A DNA stretch of 64,000 nucleotides from Lophium mytilinum (Eukaryota; Ascomycota; Dothideomycetes; Mytilinidiales; Mytilinidiaceae). The notes beneath the pieces are model-generated. The model was not told where the DNA came from. It was given only the letters and a program-made list of their open reading frames with translations, and searched no databases. The stretch's first letter is position 1. Each line of letters starts with the position of its first letter. The stretch lies in assembly GCA_010093605.1 (NCBI GenBank), contig MU004188.1, forward strand, positions 1,654,643 through 1,718,642, written 5' to 3'. Positions 23,155 to 32,153 of this stretch are shown here, in pieces. A program made the position numbers and the translations under genes.

Positions 23155-23708
23155 GTGTAGAAACAAGCAAGAGTGGCTCATTAACATATCGAATGAGACA
23201 TTATTCAAAGTTTTATTGGACCAATCCACCGCTTGCATGTGCGGGTTTTCGAGATTCAACTATTGCGTCAGAGTCAGAAAAGACTTGGCAAACTAATGTG
23301 CTATCAGTATCTTCTCAAACCATAGTCGCTATCAGTGTGATAACACGGGCTTAATACCGCAACCGGGATATGTTGCCCTGAAGAGAGTCGTGCTGAGTGT
23401 TCATCTCACAATGGCTGTTCATAGAAATCCGTACTCTCGTTGACAACTACTTGAGGAGCCCCATGGTGTTTTCAGCGTTCCGAATAAGAGAACAGCACGA
23501 TATTTTAGACTACGAGTAAACTCATGAGGCTCCTCCAGGCAGCGTCAACATAGTGTCAACAAGTTGAAGGCATATACGTTACCCCCGGTTTCTAGTAATA
23601 CGTTGGGGCCCCTCCAGCATTGGTAGGTAAGCGTACGGATATCTATGGGTGTATGCTCCACATCGGGTCATGTTCCTAATATACAGAACGATGCCCAGGA
23701 GATGGCAC
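23155..23708. other. Intergenic between convergent fat1 and F-box gene
   Basis: No gene seen. It contains the first copy of a 70-bp dispersed repeat (23578-23648). Confidence 0.5.
23578..23648 (+). repeat. 70-bp dispersed repeat, copy 1
   Basis: The stretch from gttaccccc to gatatctatggg is repeated in inverted orientation at 29847-29915 with a few differences; shared words are gtttctagtaata, gttggggcccctc and attggtaggtaagcgtacgg. The conserved core ends sharply on both sides. It may be the remnant of a small transposon or LTR end. Confidence 0.7.
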
Positions 23709-25046
23709 CTAGTGTAAGAGAACGCAGTTAGCTTCCCTAGCGCGACTACGAACAATTGATCGGAAACTCACGTAGTATCTTTCTCCTCCTGCTCCTACTT
23801 GAAGCTGCCCGCTGTATGTAAACTCCCTCATTTCTGCCTCTGAGAGATGGGCAAAGATTCTTGACCCCACTACAGCTTCGTGAACTTTCGAGATCTCAAA
23901 GCTATCGATATGGGTAGTTCTCAGTATGCTATCCACGACGTCTGACCACTTTCCTTCGATGAGGCTACATCTTGAGTAACGGACTTCACGAAGCGTGCTG
24001 GCGTGTCGAAGCGCAAGATCAACAAGTTCTTGAGCAGAAGCATGCACGCCTCCGAGGCTCAGAAAGCGCAGGTGGGGCCAGGTAGTGGTCTTCCCCAACA
24101 CAAGTGAAACGGCTGAGGTGTTCGGTGCCCACGACTGTGGACTCGGGTGCCATTTGTGCAGATGAAGAGATAGAGTCCGCAATTCCTTAGCGCCACGAAG
24201 AAGTCCCCGAAGCGCTGTAAGGTGACTAGGTATTGACGATGACGTACCGAGTATCGCTAGTGAAAGAGGTAAGTCTAGATTGTGCAGCGTGCTGAACAGA
24301 TGAAGGCCGGCTTGTAGTTGTGCCTGGTCGGGCAACTCAAAGGCGTAGCTAGTGAAGATCGTGCCCTGGGGCTCGGAGGGTCTATCCGCGGCTTCTACGC
24401 GAAAGGTTCGAATGCCTGAGTATTTGACTAGAGCTAGGGCGCCGATCAGGTAGTGGAAGCCGCGATGGCTGCACTGCTGAACAATGCCCTCAGAGCCACC
24501 GAATGATGGGGTAGAATGAGGCTCTCCGCGTGGAAGAATGTCCTTTGCCTCTTTCTTTTCGATTGGGACGTTCCGTGGCCCGGGCGAGTAGGTGATTGTG
24601 GTGACATTTGGCAGCGATTCGAGGCCTCGTTCCAGAGTACGAAAGAGAATGAGGGAGTCCTGAATGCCTTCCTGGTCGTGGTAGAGTTGTTGGTACTGCT
24701 TGAATCTCTTACGTCGGCCCCAGCTGTCCAAGCGATAGGCATCACACTCGGCTCGACTCAAGTGAGCCATGTAGACTTGCTCATTAGTAGCGAGGCCCGC
24801 GTCGTACACCGAGCCATCGTAGACAATCTCCTTCACGTACTTGTGATATACAGCATGCTGGAAAATAGTTTGGAACGCGCCCAATGCTTGATACCTCGGA
24901 GCAACGAGCACACGTTGGAAAATGCTGGGCGTTGATATCTCAGCAAACCTTCTGCAGACGCCTCTAACAGCTTTCAAGTCGAGGCGATCCAGATAGGCGA
25001 AGGTGTCGATGAGTAGCTCCGAGGGGAGATCGGTGATGGTAGCCAT
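23709..25046 (-). CDS. F-box protein
   Basis: 445 residues. An F-box is visible at residues 3-45 (ITDLPSELLIDTFAYLDRLD...VCRRFAEIS...IFQRVLV), so it should bind Skp1 in an SCF ubiquitin ligase. The rest is Leu-rich with irregular LRR-like segments (LRTLSLHLHKW, LRFLSLGGVHA, LREVRYSRCSL), as in many fungal F-box proteins; the substrate is unknown. Near the 3' end the codon TAC is followed by gtgagt, a good donor, so the last ~20 codons may be intron followed by a short final exon. The start ATG (ccATGG context) precedes the F-box directly. Rad10 lies 314 bp upstream on the same strand. Confidence 0.85.
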   Translation of the reverse strand: MATITDLPSELLIDTFAYLDRLDLKAVRGVCRRFAEISTPSIFQRVLVAPRYQALGAFQTIFQHAVYHKYVKEIVYDGSVYDAGLATNEQVYMAHLSRAECDAYRLDSWGRRKRFKQYQQLYHDQEGIQDSLILFRTLERGLESLPNVTTITYSPGPRNVPIEKKEAKDILPRGEPHSTPSFGGSEGIVQQCSHRGFHYLIGALALVKYSGIRTFRVEAADRPSEPQGTIFTSYAFELPDQAQLQAGLHLFSTLHNLDLPLSLAILGTSSSIPSHLTALRGLLRGAKELRTLSLHLHKWHPSPQSWAPNTSAVSLVLGKTTTWPHLRFLSLGGVHASAQELVDLALRHASTLREVRYSRCSLIEGKWSDVVDSILRTTHIDSFEISKVHEAVVGSRIFAHLSEAEMREFTYSGQLQVGAGGERYYVSFRSIVRSRAREANCVLLH

Positions 25047-25359
25047 GGCGCGACTCGACAGAGGTCAAGCGAACTGGATGCACAGCACTTTTGCACGGCT
25101 ACGCGAGAGGAAGAGCGTGCCGAAAGGTGTGATGTTGTGGCAGAGTTGATGCGGAGGTGGGCGATGAAAGAGGTACGTAGGCTGCAGCGCCATTTTACGG
25201 CAAGGCTGAAGCTAGAAGAACCATGGGTCATTGACGGTGGGGCAATCGAGAAGGTCAATCGGAATCGCTATTGGTTCACCATATTCTGGACAGTTTTGCA
25301 GCTGCAGATCAAACGACACAGGCACTCAAACATGCTGTCTTTATAAGAGTATCTATATA

Positions 25360-26439
25360 TCAGCCTTGCTGTCTCAACTTCGCCAATGCTGCCATGACTC
25401 CCTCGCTGAGCTCCTCGTCTCCAGATTTGCGCTCCGCTGGGGGATCAGACACAGGCCGTCTACTTTCAGCTCCTTGAAGGGGGCCGCTCTGCTCTCCAGC
25501 CTGCCGCATTACCTCGTCTTCATCCTCATCTAGAGTCAGCCCAGGCTGTACTTCTGGGATCTCCTCACGCTGTGATTGGTTGGGGCTGGCATGCTCAGTA
25601 TTGAGACTACTTTCCATAGCAGGAGCTGCAGTCCCGATGCTCGTAGCTGCAAAATCGTTCGTGATAGCTGCTGTCCTAGGAGCCTGCGTGGGTGCCGATG
25701 GACGCCCAGTCCGGCTGTCTTCTCTATCAAGACCCCGCTGGGCCGCCTTCTTGACCCTGAACGGCTCGCGCACGGTATTGCACCAGCGCTGGACCTTCTT
25801 TTCGCCCCAGCCGGCGATGAGTGCGACTTCATCAGGCCCGGCGTTGACCGCAGTGCGCACACTCCCAAAGTTGGAGACTAAGCCCACGGCGTCGGTCTTG
25901 TTGATGCTACGCGGGGTAGTTATGAACTCGACGAGCTTGTCGGGATAGCTGGTGGACTGGTGAGCGCGAATGGCCGTGGGCGCAGTGTGCTCAAACGTCT
26001 TGAACAGCTCAAGGTAGCGGCCAGCTTCCTGGGCGCTCCAGCAGAGCATGACGGTGACATTGTTGTGCAGAGACGTCTTGGACAGCTCTCGCAGCGACTC
26101 CTCGTGGTTGTCGATGTCGACGAGGGTGAGCAGCACGCGGAGCTGGTACTGGCCCCGCAGATCGCGTATGCGGTTGTAGATGTACTCGGGATGCAGGCGG
26201 TGGTACTTCAGCGAGAGGAAGAGCGCGCAGGTGGTGGCGCCGAGCACATAGTCGGCGGGGATGTCGGAGTACTCCCAGGCGACGGCCTTGACGCCGTTGA
26301 GGATGGGATTGCCCTTCTGACGCGGCGACACGAGCAAAGCACTGGGGCCGGATCGTTGAGGCAAGGCCTGCGGTTTAGGCTGCTGTACGGGCGTGACGGG
26401 CGGCGGGATCGAGGGCGATTGCGCGCCGCGGTCGTCCAT
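25360..26439 (-). CDS. rad10: Rad10/ERCC1/Swi10 nucleotide-excision-repair endonuclease subunit
   Basis: Partner of the XPF/Rad1 nuclease; makes the 5' incision in nucleotide-excision repair and trims flaps in recombination. 359 residues, intronless. A Pro/Gln-rich leader is followed by the central nuclease-like domain from about residue 44 (NPILNGVKAVAWEY, ADYVLGATTCALFLSLKYH), which lacks the nuclease motif as usual for ERCC1. A C-terminal tandem helix-hairpin-helix follows at about 210-260 (TDAVGLVSNFGSV...VALIAGWGEKKVQRW). A disordered tail of about 100 Ala/Pro/Glu-rich residues ends the protein. An in-frame ATG 27 codons upstream (26520) gives only Arg/Pro/His-rich sequence; the MDDRG start fits better. 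It is divergent from med19 with 457 bp between starts. Confidence 0.88.
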   Translation of the reverse strand: MDDRGAQSPSIPPPVTPVQQPKPQALPQRSGPSALLVSPRQKGNPILNGVKAVAWEYSDIPADYVLGATTCALFLSLKYHRLHPEYIYNRIRDLRGQYQLRVLLTLVDIDNHEESLRELSKTSLHNNVTVMLCWSAQEAGRYLELFKTFEHTAPTAIRAHQSTSYPDKLVEFITTPRSINKTDAVGLVSNFGSVRTAVNAGPDEVALIAGWGEKKVQRWCNTVREPFRVKKAAQRGLDREDSRTGRPSAPTQAPRTAAITNDFAATSIGTAAPAMESSLNTEHASPNQSQREEIPEVQPGLTLDEDEDEVMRQAGEQSGPLQGAESRRPVSDPPAERKSGDEELSEGVMAALAKLRQQG

Positions 26440-26896
26440 GAGGGCTGCCGCGTGGACGTGGCATTGGCGTGGTGCGGGCGGCGGACGTGGGCTGCAACGT
26501 GACGGGTGACGACGAAGCATGGATGTGAATGCAAGTCGGCGTGGTGTTGGCTTTCACTAGTCACGTGACTTTTGCTCCCTCGCAAACCAGGCCTTCACCA
26601 CCTGAACCCAGGCATCGCAGACCTCTCCGCTCCAACCTCACCACCACCCACCGCCGCGACACCCCGTCTCGCCCACCACCGCCGCCTGCGCCCATTGTCG
26701 ACCCTCCTCCTCGACCTCACTCACACTCTATGAACGCCGCCTAGGTCTGTCCGGCTCGACGCTGCTGCGGTGCAGCCCCCGGCCTGGCCGTCAGCCCAGT
26801 CCCGCTCCATCGGCCTCCATCGCACCCCCATCCCTATCGCATCTCACCCTCGCCGCCGCTGCCCCGCGGACTCGCATTGCCTCGCCGGCCGCGCCT
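26440..26896. promoter_or_regulatory. Divergent promoter of rad10 and med19
   Basis: 457 bases, pyrimidine-rich on the plus strand and CpG-containing. A TCACGTGAC palindrome (26561-26569), a CACGTG E-box of the type bound by bHLH regulators, lies close to the rad10 side. Confidence 0.45.
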
Positions 26897-28124
26897 ATGT
26901 CGACCAGCCCGAATAAACGACAGCGCCTGGCAGGATCCTTTTCGCCAGCCTCTCCGCCGTATCACCTCGCCAAGCCGGCCGAGCAGACAAAGCCGCCTGT
27001 CCACCCTAATACTCCCACGTCTCCACCGTACATGTCAAACATAACGCACCCAAATGGCGCTCCGTCCTCGATCGCGATCTCGACTGCGCATCCGCCAGAC
27101 ATGACGCCGCCCTCGTCCACGCCCGTGTCGCAGCACGCCTCCCATCCGCCCCCGCCCGTCGCGAACCACGCCTTCCCCACCCCGGCGAGCAGCATCGCGG
27201 GGACCGTCTCTTTTGCCGTCAGGGACGGGGACGGAGATGCCCAGATGACGGACGACTCCACCGAAGAGGTTGCCAGGGCCAGCGGAGACGATGCCGCCGT
27301 GGAGCACAGGCGTTCCAATCACGACCGGCAAGGCGATGCGCCGTTAGCAGGTGAGAAAGCAGGCTTAGACCGGTTGAAAGCCGATATGGGCTCGCTTTTC
27401 AAGCTTTGTCAAACTCGTAAGGACCCTCTTTTGCTGTGCTGTCTTGCCCGATGTTTTGGTTAACACAGGCTGCCGGATAGCACATCCTATCTCGCGACCG
27501 CACGCCTCCCAAAACCTCGTCACCCTCTACGGCTTGAATGATATCGCTACCTCCGTTCAGAGGATAAAGCCAGGCACTGCCAACGAGAAGAATACGCTGC
27601 GCAAGACCTACCTCGGCCACGTCAAGAACCTCCAGCTCGCTGGTAAGAACAAGCCATATAACAATCCGAACGAGGACTTCCGAGATCTTCTATCATGGCC
27701 AGTCGAAGAATGGCACAACCAAAAGGAGCACGGCAAGAGGATCAGTGATGGTTTGGGCGATGAAGTTCTTGACTTGCTCGACCGGGCGCTGCAGATGGCG
27801 CCCGGGAAGCTACCACATGAGCAGGCTGAAAAATGGAAGGGCATAGTAGCCCCTGACGAGACCGTTAAGCCCAAATCGATTGCAGATATGCCCGGGAAAC
27901 GACCTCTACAGCCTGCCCCCGCCGGAAGGAACCCGGCCGCTATGTCTCCTGGTCTCAAATCTGCCCGACCAGAGCGATCAGGGGTGAAGCGCCGTTACAA
28001 CGAGACCAGCTTTGTTGGCTACGGAGAAGGTTATGCTGATGATGACGTTGCCGACTCAACCGGTGGGGAAGATGACGGCCGCGGTTCGTCGAAGAAGAAG
28101 CGTCGGAAGGTATATTGCGAATGA
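26897..28124 (+). CDS. MED19: Mediator complex subunit 19 (Rox3/Med19, 2 exons)
   Basis: Component of the head module of the RNA polymerase II Mediator complex. Exons 26897-27416 and 27469-28124 (52-bp intron gtaagg...acacag) give 391 residues. Residues 1-150 are Pro/Ser/His-rich and disordered. The conserved Rox3 domain spans the splice junction: LKADMGSLFKLCQT, HASQNLVTLYGLNDIATSV, LRKTYLGHVKNLQLAGKN, then the FRDLLSWPVEEW helix region. The C-terminus carries KRRYNETSFVGYGEGY and ends with a basic SSKKKRRKVY nuclear-localisation-like tail, a standard Med19 feature. The start begins MSTSPNKRQRL, also typical. Confidence 0.9.
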
Positions 28125-28710
28125 TGGCTTTCTCCTGTAGAATCTCGCTAATGTTGCTGCAAAGGAGTTTTCTGCTGCCAGTCCGCTTGGCATGAATGAT
28201 AGGGGAATGTCCGGTATGGGCATGATAGGCTCCCGGAGATGAGCTTCACAAGCTTGCTCAAGCCCCCTAAGGTTCTTATTTTTCCATTGCCTGGTAATCT
28301 CCGGCATTACTATGGTCTCACTCTTGCTACTCTCTTTCCACGACAAAATGGGGTTTGGGACACAATTCACTAAAAACGCCGCTTCATGTCTCTTTTTCTG
28401 CTATACCCGTCAAAATGAGCGTTTCCTGCATGGGTCTTATATGGACATACACACCAAGGCGTTTGGAGTGGGTGGCCTAGCTATGGATTGGCTAGGCTTT
28501 TGGTTCTTCACACGGTTTGGTACTGGTCAACGTACCATGAAATTTGCTGCTCGGCTGAGTACGAAGCTGCCTAATATAGAGGCGATGAATGCGATTGATC
28601 GCATAATGTCAGTGTCAGGTATTTCACAATATCAGCATTGTGATTTTCTCATTCCCAGACAGTGATCAACCTACTGTAACGGGTTACTCTACATGATGTG
28701 GCACTACTTG
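28125..28710. other. Intergenic between convergent med19 and HAD gene
   Basis: 3' flanks. A 117-codon plus-strand frame (28312-28665) has no recognisable features. Nothing else seen. Confidence 0.45.
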
Positions 28711-29556
28711 TTATTTCGCTAATTGCTCCTCTACCATGGCTGCGAGCTCCCCAAGACTATGCACATGCCATCCAAAACTCGCCTTCTCTTTGATATCTTC
28801 ACCTTCCATAGTCCGACCAAGAATGTTGACCTCACGGTCGACCCACACGCTCTCCAGCTTCAGGGCTTTCGCTGGGACGTGATCGTGAAACAACGCCATC
28901 GCAACGTGCAGAAGCTGGCCCTTCACCTTCTCTCTCATGACCTCGTCGCTGTCCCCCTTTCCTATCCCAAAGTCCTCTGCAAAGTCTTCTCCAGCGTGTT
29001 TGATGAGGTACTCGAAGTTTCGAAGGTCGGGCTTGTACGATCCAATATCCTCCGCAGTATACAACGTATCGAACGAAGCTCCTGCGAGGCCGTTCTCGAG
29101 CGTCAACTTCAACGATGCATTGTCGATGTTTGACAAAGGCGCGAGCTTGAAATGCTTCGCCAACGACTTCAATGCTGGGACTGTATCTGGGAAGGCCTGC
29201 CAGTCTTTTATCGAGGCTCCGAATTGTTCTGCGGCGGCGTCGAGTGGCTCGTCGCCGAGTGCGGTGTCAGATGTAGATATCAGGTCCTCCACCAGGCGCT
29301 TGTAGGTGCGTGCGAGCACATCTTTATACAGCAGAGTCGGGTGCGACTTCTGGATGGGATGCTCATGTTTTTTGAAGGCGTTCAGCAGTTCCGACCGGGA
29401 TGATTTGAATGGGTGAGAGGATGGGAGTTTGGATATGTGGGGGGAGCTCAGGAGAGCGGTTACTATTCCCGTTTCCTGGTCAATTAGAGTCCCATAGATG
29501 TCAAAGGTGAGGAGGCGGAATTGGGAGAAGGGTGTCGATGAAGGAACAAGAGTCAT
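28711..29556 (-). CDS. HAD-superfamily hydrolase, 2-haloacid-dehalogenase-like
   Basis: 281 residues, intronless. Motif I FDIYGTLID holds nucleophile Asp19; the Tyr two residues later is characteristic of the L-2-haloacid dehalogenase subgroup rather than phosphatases (DxDGT). Motif II is LSN (about 150), the motif III Lys is in YKPD, and the end of the core is HDHVPAKALKLESVWVDRE, followed by a segment common in fungal members. The physiological substrate is unknown; many fungal homologues are annotated as dehalogenases without proof. The frame extends 19 codons further upstream, but only to a TTG, so the ATG before TLVPSS is used. Confidence 0.85.
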   Translation of the reverse strand: MTLVPSSTPFSQFRLLTFDIYGTLIDQETGIVTALLSSPHISKLPSSHPFKSSRSELLNAFKKHEHPIQKSHPTLLYKDVLARTYKRLVEDLISTSDTALGDEPLDAAAEQFGASIKDWQAFPDTVPALKSLAKHFKLAPLSNIDNASLKLTLENGLAGASFDTLYTAEDIGSYKPDLRNFEYLIKHAGEDFAEDFGIGKGDSDEVMREKVKGQLLHVAMALFHDHVPAKALKLESVWVDREVNILGRTMEGEDIKEKASFGWHVHSLGELAAMVEEQLAK

Positions 29557-30755
29557 TTGGAAGGTATTGTCTGTAGTTTGTGAGAGCTTGCAATGTTTAA
29601 AGAAGGCTGCCAATGATTAGGTGTTTTATAGTCGTCGTCACATCGAGCTTCCAGAACCGGCCACTATATGTATTGCCACGATGATGCGTGATCACCGTCA
29701 GTAGGCGGGGTATCAATCATTGCAGAGTACAAGCACGACGAAACGCGCCCTTTAAGTTGCGTGCTACGCCAGGTTGCGGGAGATGGACTTTACTGTATTA
29801 GGTAGGTACACCTTTGGCATATCCCATTCTGTGTTACAGTGCCTTGCCATAGATATCCGTACGCTTACCTACCAATAACAGAGGGGCCCCAACTATTACT
29901 AGAAACAGGGGGTAATAGAAATACTTTTAGCCTGTATATACTATATTAACACGTAAACAAGTGTATAGATTTCTATAACAAGACCTTGTAAGGAAAGAGC
30001 CGAGATGACAGTGATTGATGTCACAATGGCTGAAATCGTCTCCTAATTTCAATATTCATGACCGAACGTCCTCCACTGAGGAACGCGACATTCTAATGTT
30101 GTCTGCTTTGTAGCAGGAACTACAGCAGGGCACGAAAACTCAGACCGAAGTCTCAAGTATGATTACTACTTCTAGCACTTCCATTTAAGTACCAGCTGTC
30201 GAGTTCCTTGATAGGGTATCGTGTCTCAAGTCCAGTTTCAGATCTGTAACTAGACAAGAGGATGACTCACGCGCCCGCTCATTATATTCAGTCAACTTTG
30301 ATTACGTGGTCATGGGTGTAGCAAGTATGATTCAGCAGTCAAGAGTCACGACCAGTCACAGTCATCAAGAGTCATGTTTAAAGAAAGTGTTTAATTTAAA
30401 GAAGTACTAAAGTAGTCGCGGTCCCTCCTTAGAGGAAACCGTCCGAAATCAAGGAAAGGAAAGAAGCCTTGTGAAGTTCGCGAAGAGCGACACAAGAAAT
30501 CTGCAGCAAAGAAGAGGCCAAACCACGAGTCAATCCCCGAAGAGAGACATCAGAACGGCCGGCGCAAGGAAGAACAGAGAAGGTGAAACCATTCCGAACC
30601 CCATACAAGACGCGACAAGCACGCCAAATGGAAGGGAGGATAAACCCAGAGAACCAACATAAAGAAACCATAACTTTTCGGGAACACGACCGTAGTCAAA
30701 AAGGAGAAGCTCCCAGCTTCTCAAGCCGACAAAGCGCACACGACGCTGTGGGCAA
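29557..30755. other. Intergenic; repeat copy 2 and TGACTCA-rich stretch
   Basis: Holds the inverted 70-bp repeat copy (29847-29915), an AT-rich patch (29,920-29,980) and, near 30260-30380, a TGACTCA heptamer (30263-30269) followed by five AGTCA words in 40 bases (about 30338-30376). Frames at 30429-30787 lie in the presumed 3' flank of cpcA and are not supported as genes. Confidence 0.45.
29847..29915 (-). repeat. 70-bp dispersed repeat, copy 2 (inverted)
   Basis: Reverse complement of the repeat at 23578-23648 with a few substitutions and one or two single-base indels. The two copies flank a 6.3-kb block with the F-box, rad10, med19 and HAD genes in inverted orientation. Confidence 0.7.
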
Positions 30756-31544
30756 TCACGAGCCACTGTAACCGTGTGCAAAAGCAATGCTCTTCCACTT
30801 CTCCAACTCGCTCTCCAACTCCGCGTTCTTCTTCTCTAGGGTGGAGACATGGTCGAATTTCCGTTGGCGTGAGTCACGAGCAGCAAGAGTATTGCGAGCG
30901 CGCTTCAAGGCGACCTTGTCAAGAGGGTCAACAGCAATAGGGGGAAGAGGGCCCTTGCGACGTCGGGCTTTGACACCATTTGCAGCAGAATGGGTGGCTG
31001 GCGATCCCTGGACCGATGACTTGCGCCTGTGGGAGCCGTCTAGAATCACAGGAGAGTTGGTGCTTGACGAGCTAGATCGCGCCATGGAGTTGCTGCTAGC
31101 AGTGCGCTCCAGAGGATTGGATGTTGGCTGCGAATTCTTGTCGTTGCTCTCAGGAAAAAGTGTGAACCAGGCGTCAGAGCCTTGGAGGTCGCTCTCTCCG
31201 TTGTACAGTGGGGAGGTGTCATAGCTATCCGTGATGAAAGGCGAGTCGCCGATGTCGGGAGACGTGAGGTTCGTGAATGCGGCGGACGGTGGAGCCGATG
31301 CTAGAGGATCCTGGAAAATGTCCTTAGGAGACACAGTCCGGGTCGAGCCAGCCGCCGAAACGTCGTTGACAGGCGTGAAGGTCGAGGGCGAGAAGTCCCA
31401 CATATCCGCGCTGGTGTCAAGGTGTCCGTAGGCCGCGCCGAGCCCCGTACCCATCGAGTCGTATGCCACGTTGATGTCTGAAGCGTGCGTTAGATTTGTG
31501 CGTAGATGCGGACGACGCGCAGATGGGTAGGTATTACCAGCCAT
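30756..31544 (-). CDS. cpcA: CpcA/Gcn4-type bZIP activator (cross-pathway control)
   Basis: Transcription activator of amino-acid biosynthesis genes. From the first in-frame ATG (31544) the protein has 262 residues, similar to Gcn4 (281) and CPC1 (about 270). The acidic/Ser-rich middle carries likely activation segments (DMWDFSPSTFTP, SDAWFTLFPE). The C-terminal bZIP has the basic region KRARNTLAARDSRQRK, with the invariant N-x2-AAR-x-SR pattern, then a short zipper LEKKNAELESELEKW, ending like other CpcA proteins. The same frame is open without ATG up to 32153, and that extension (containing QVDFVLFDQP and RPPVPLFSGN) looks protein-like; a longer protein using an upstream exon or a non-AUG start is possible. 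Two uORFs precede the ATG, as in GCN4 and cpcA genes. Confidence 0.85.
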   Translation of the reverse strand: MAGNTYPSARRPHLRTNLTHASDINVAYDSMGTGLGAAYGHLDTSADMWDFSPSTFTPVNDVSAAGSTRTVSPKDIFQDPLASAPPSAAFTNLTSPDIGDSPFITDSYDTSPLYNGESDLQGSDAWFTLFPESNDKNSQPTSNPLERTASSNSMARSSSSSTNSPVILDGSHRRKSSVQGSPATHSAANGVKARRRKGPLPPIAVDPLDKVALKRARNTLAARDSRQRKFDHVSTLEKKNAELESELEKWKSIAFAHGYSGS

Positions 31545-31692
31545 ATTTCCGGGGTGATGCAGTTGCTGATGAATGTTTGGTGTGCTATTGCCAGAGAAAA
31601 GAGGTACCGGTGGACGAGTAGAAGTGCGTTGTTGATGTTGCTGGAATCCTACTGATGATGAGGGAGCAGAATTTGCGTAAAAGTGTTGGAGG

Positions 31693-31854
31693 TTAAACGA
31701 ATGCCCAGGCTGAGGAGCGCTCGGTCGACGTTGGGGCCTTGAGACCTCTGCCGGCTGATCGAACAGGACAAAGTCCACTTGCGGTGGGACGAATTCGGTT
31801 TGGGACAACGGTGGTAGCGGCCGTGAGGCTTGAGAAGCTGGTGAGGGAAGCCAT
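31693..31854 (-). promoter_or_regulatory. cpcA leader uORF2 (53 codons)
   Basis: Second of only two ATGs in the roughly 600 bases upstream of the cpcA ATG. Context aaacATGG is good. It encodes 53 residues and stops 148 bases before the main ATG. A long inhibitory uORF2 following a tiny uORF1 is the known layout of Aspergillus cpcA and Neurospora cpc-1 leaders, which delay reinitiation until eIF2 is phosphorylated. It overlaps the possible N-terminal extension in another frame. Confidence 0.55.
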
Positions 31855-32053
31855 GTTTGTTGGGAAGCCGTGGTGAACGACGTGAAGTCGAACTGAGAAA
31901 TTGTTACTTGGGGCGAACTGAAGCTGCGCGGGGCTAGGCTTGGGTTCAGAGGTCCTGGTGAGGGAGACTCTGAGGGGGGTTGGTGAGTGGAGTGGGTTGG
32001 TGTTGCGTTGGTAGCTATAGTGTCGGCGGGGGGCGACGGAGTGGGAGGGGTGG

Positions 32054-32065
32054 TTAGACAGCCAT
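32054..32065 (-). promoter_or_regulatory. cpcA leader uORF1 (Met-Ala-Val-stop)
   Basis: ATG GCT GTC TAA, 521 bases upstream of the cpcA ATG. Yeast GCN4 uORF1 is also a three-codon frame beginning Met-Ala. No other ATG occurs between this and uORF2. It is a candidate reinitiation-permissive uORF1. Confidence 0.6.
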
Positions 32066-32153
32066 GCCTGTGGATGTCTATGTGTTGTGTTGTATGTGAA
32101 GAGGATGTAAGATGGAGAAAGAAAAAGGAGGCAAGGCAGCGAGGAATTCGCAA

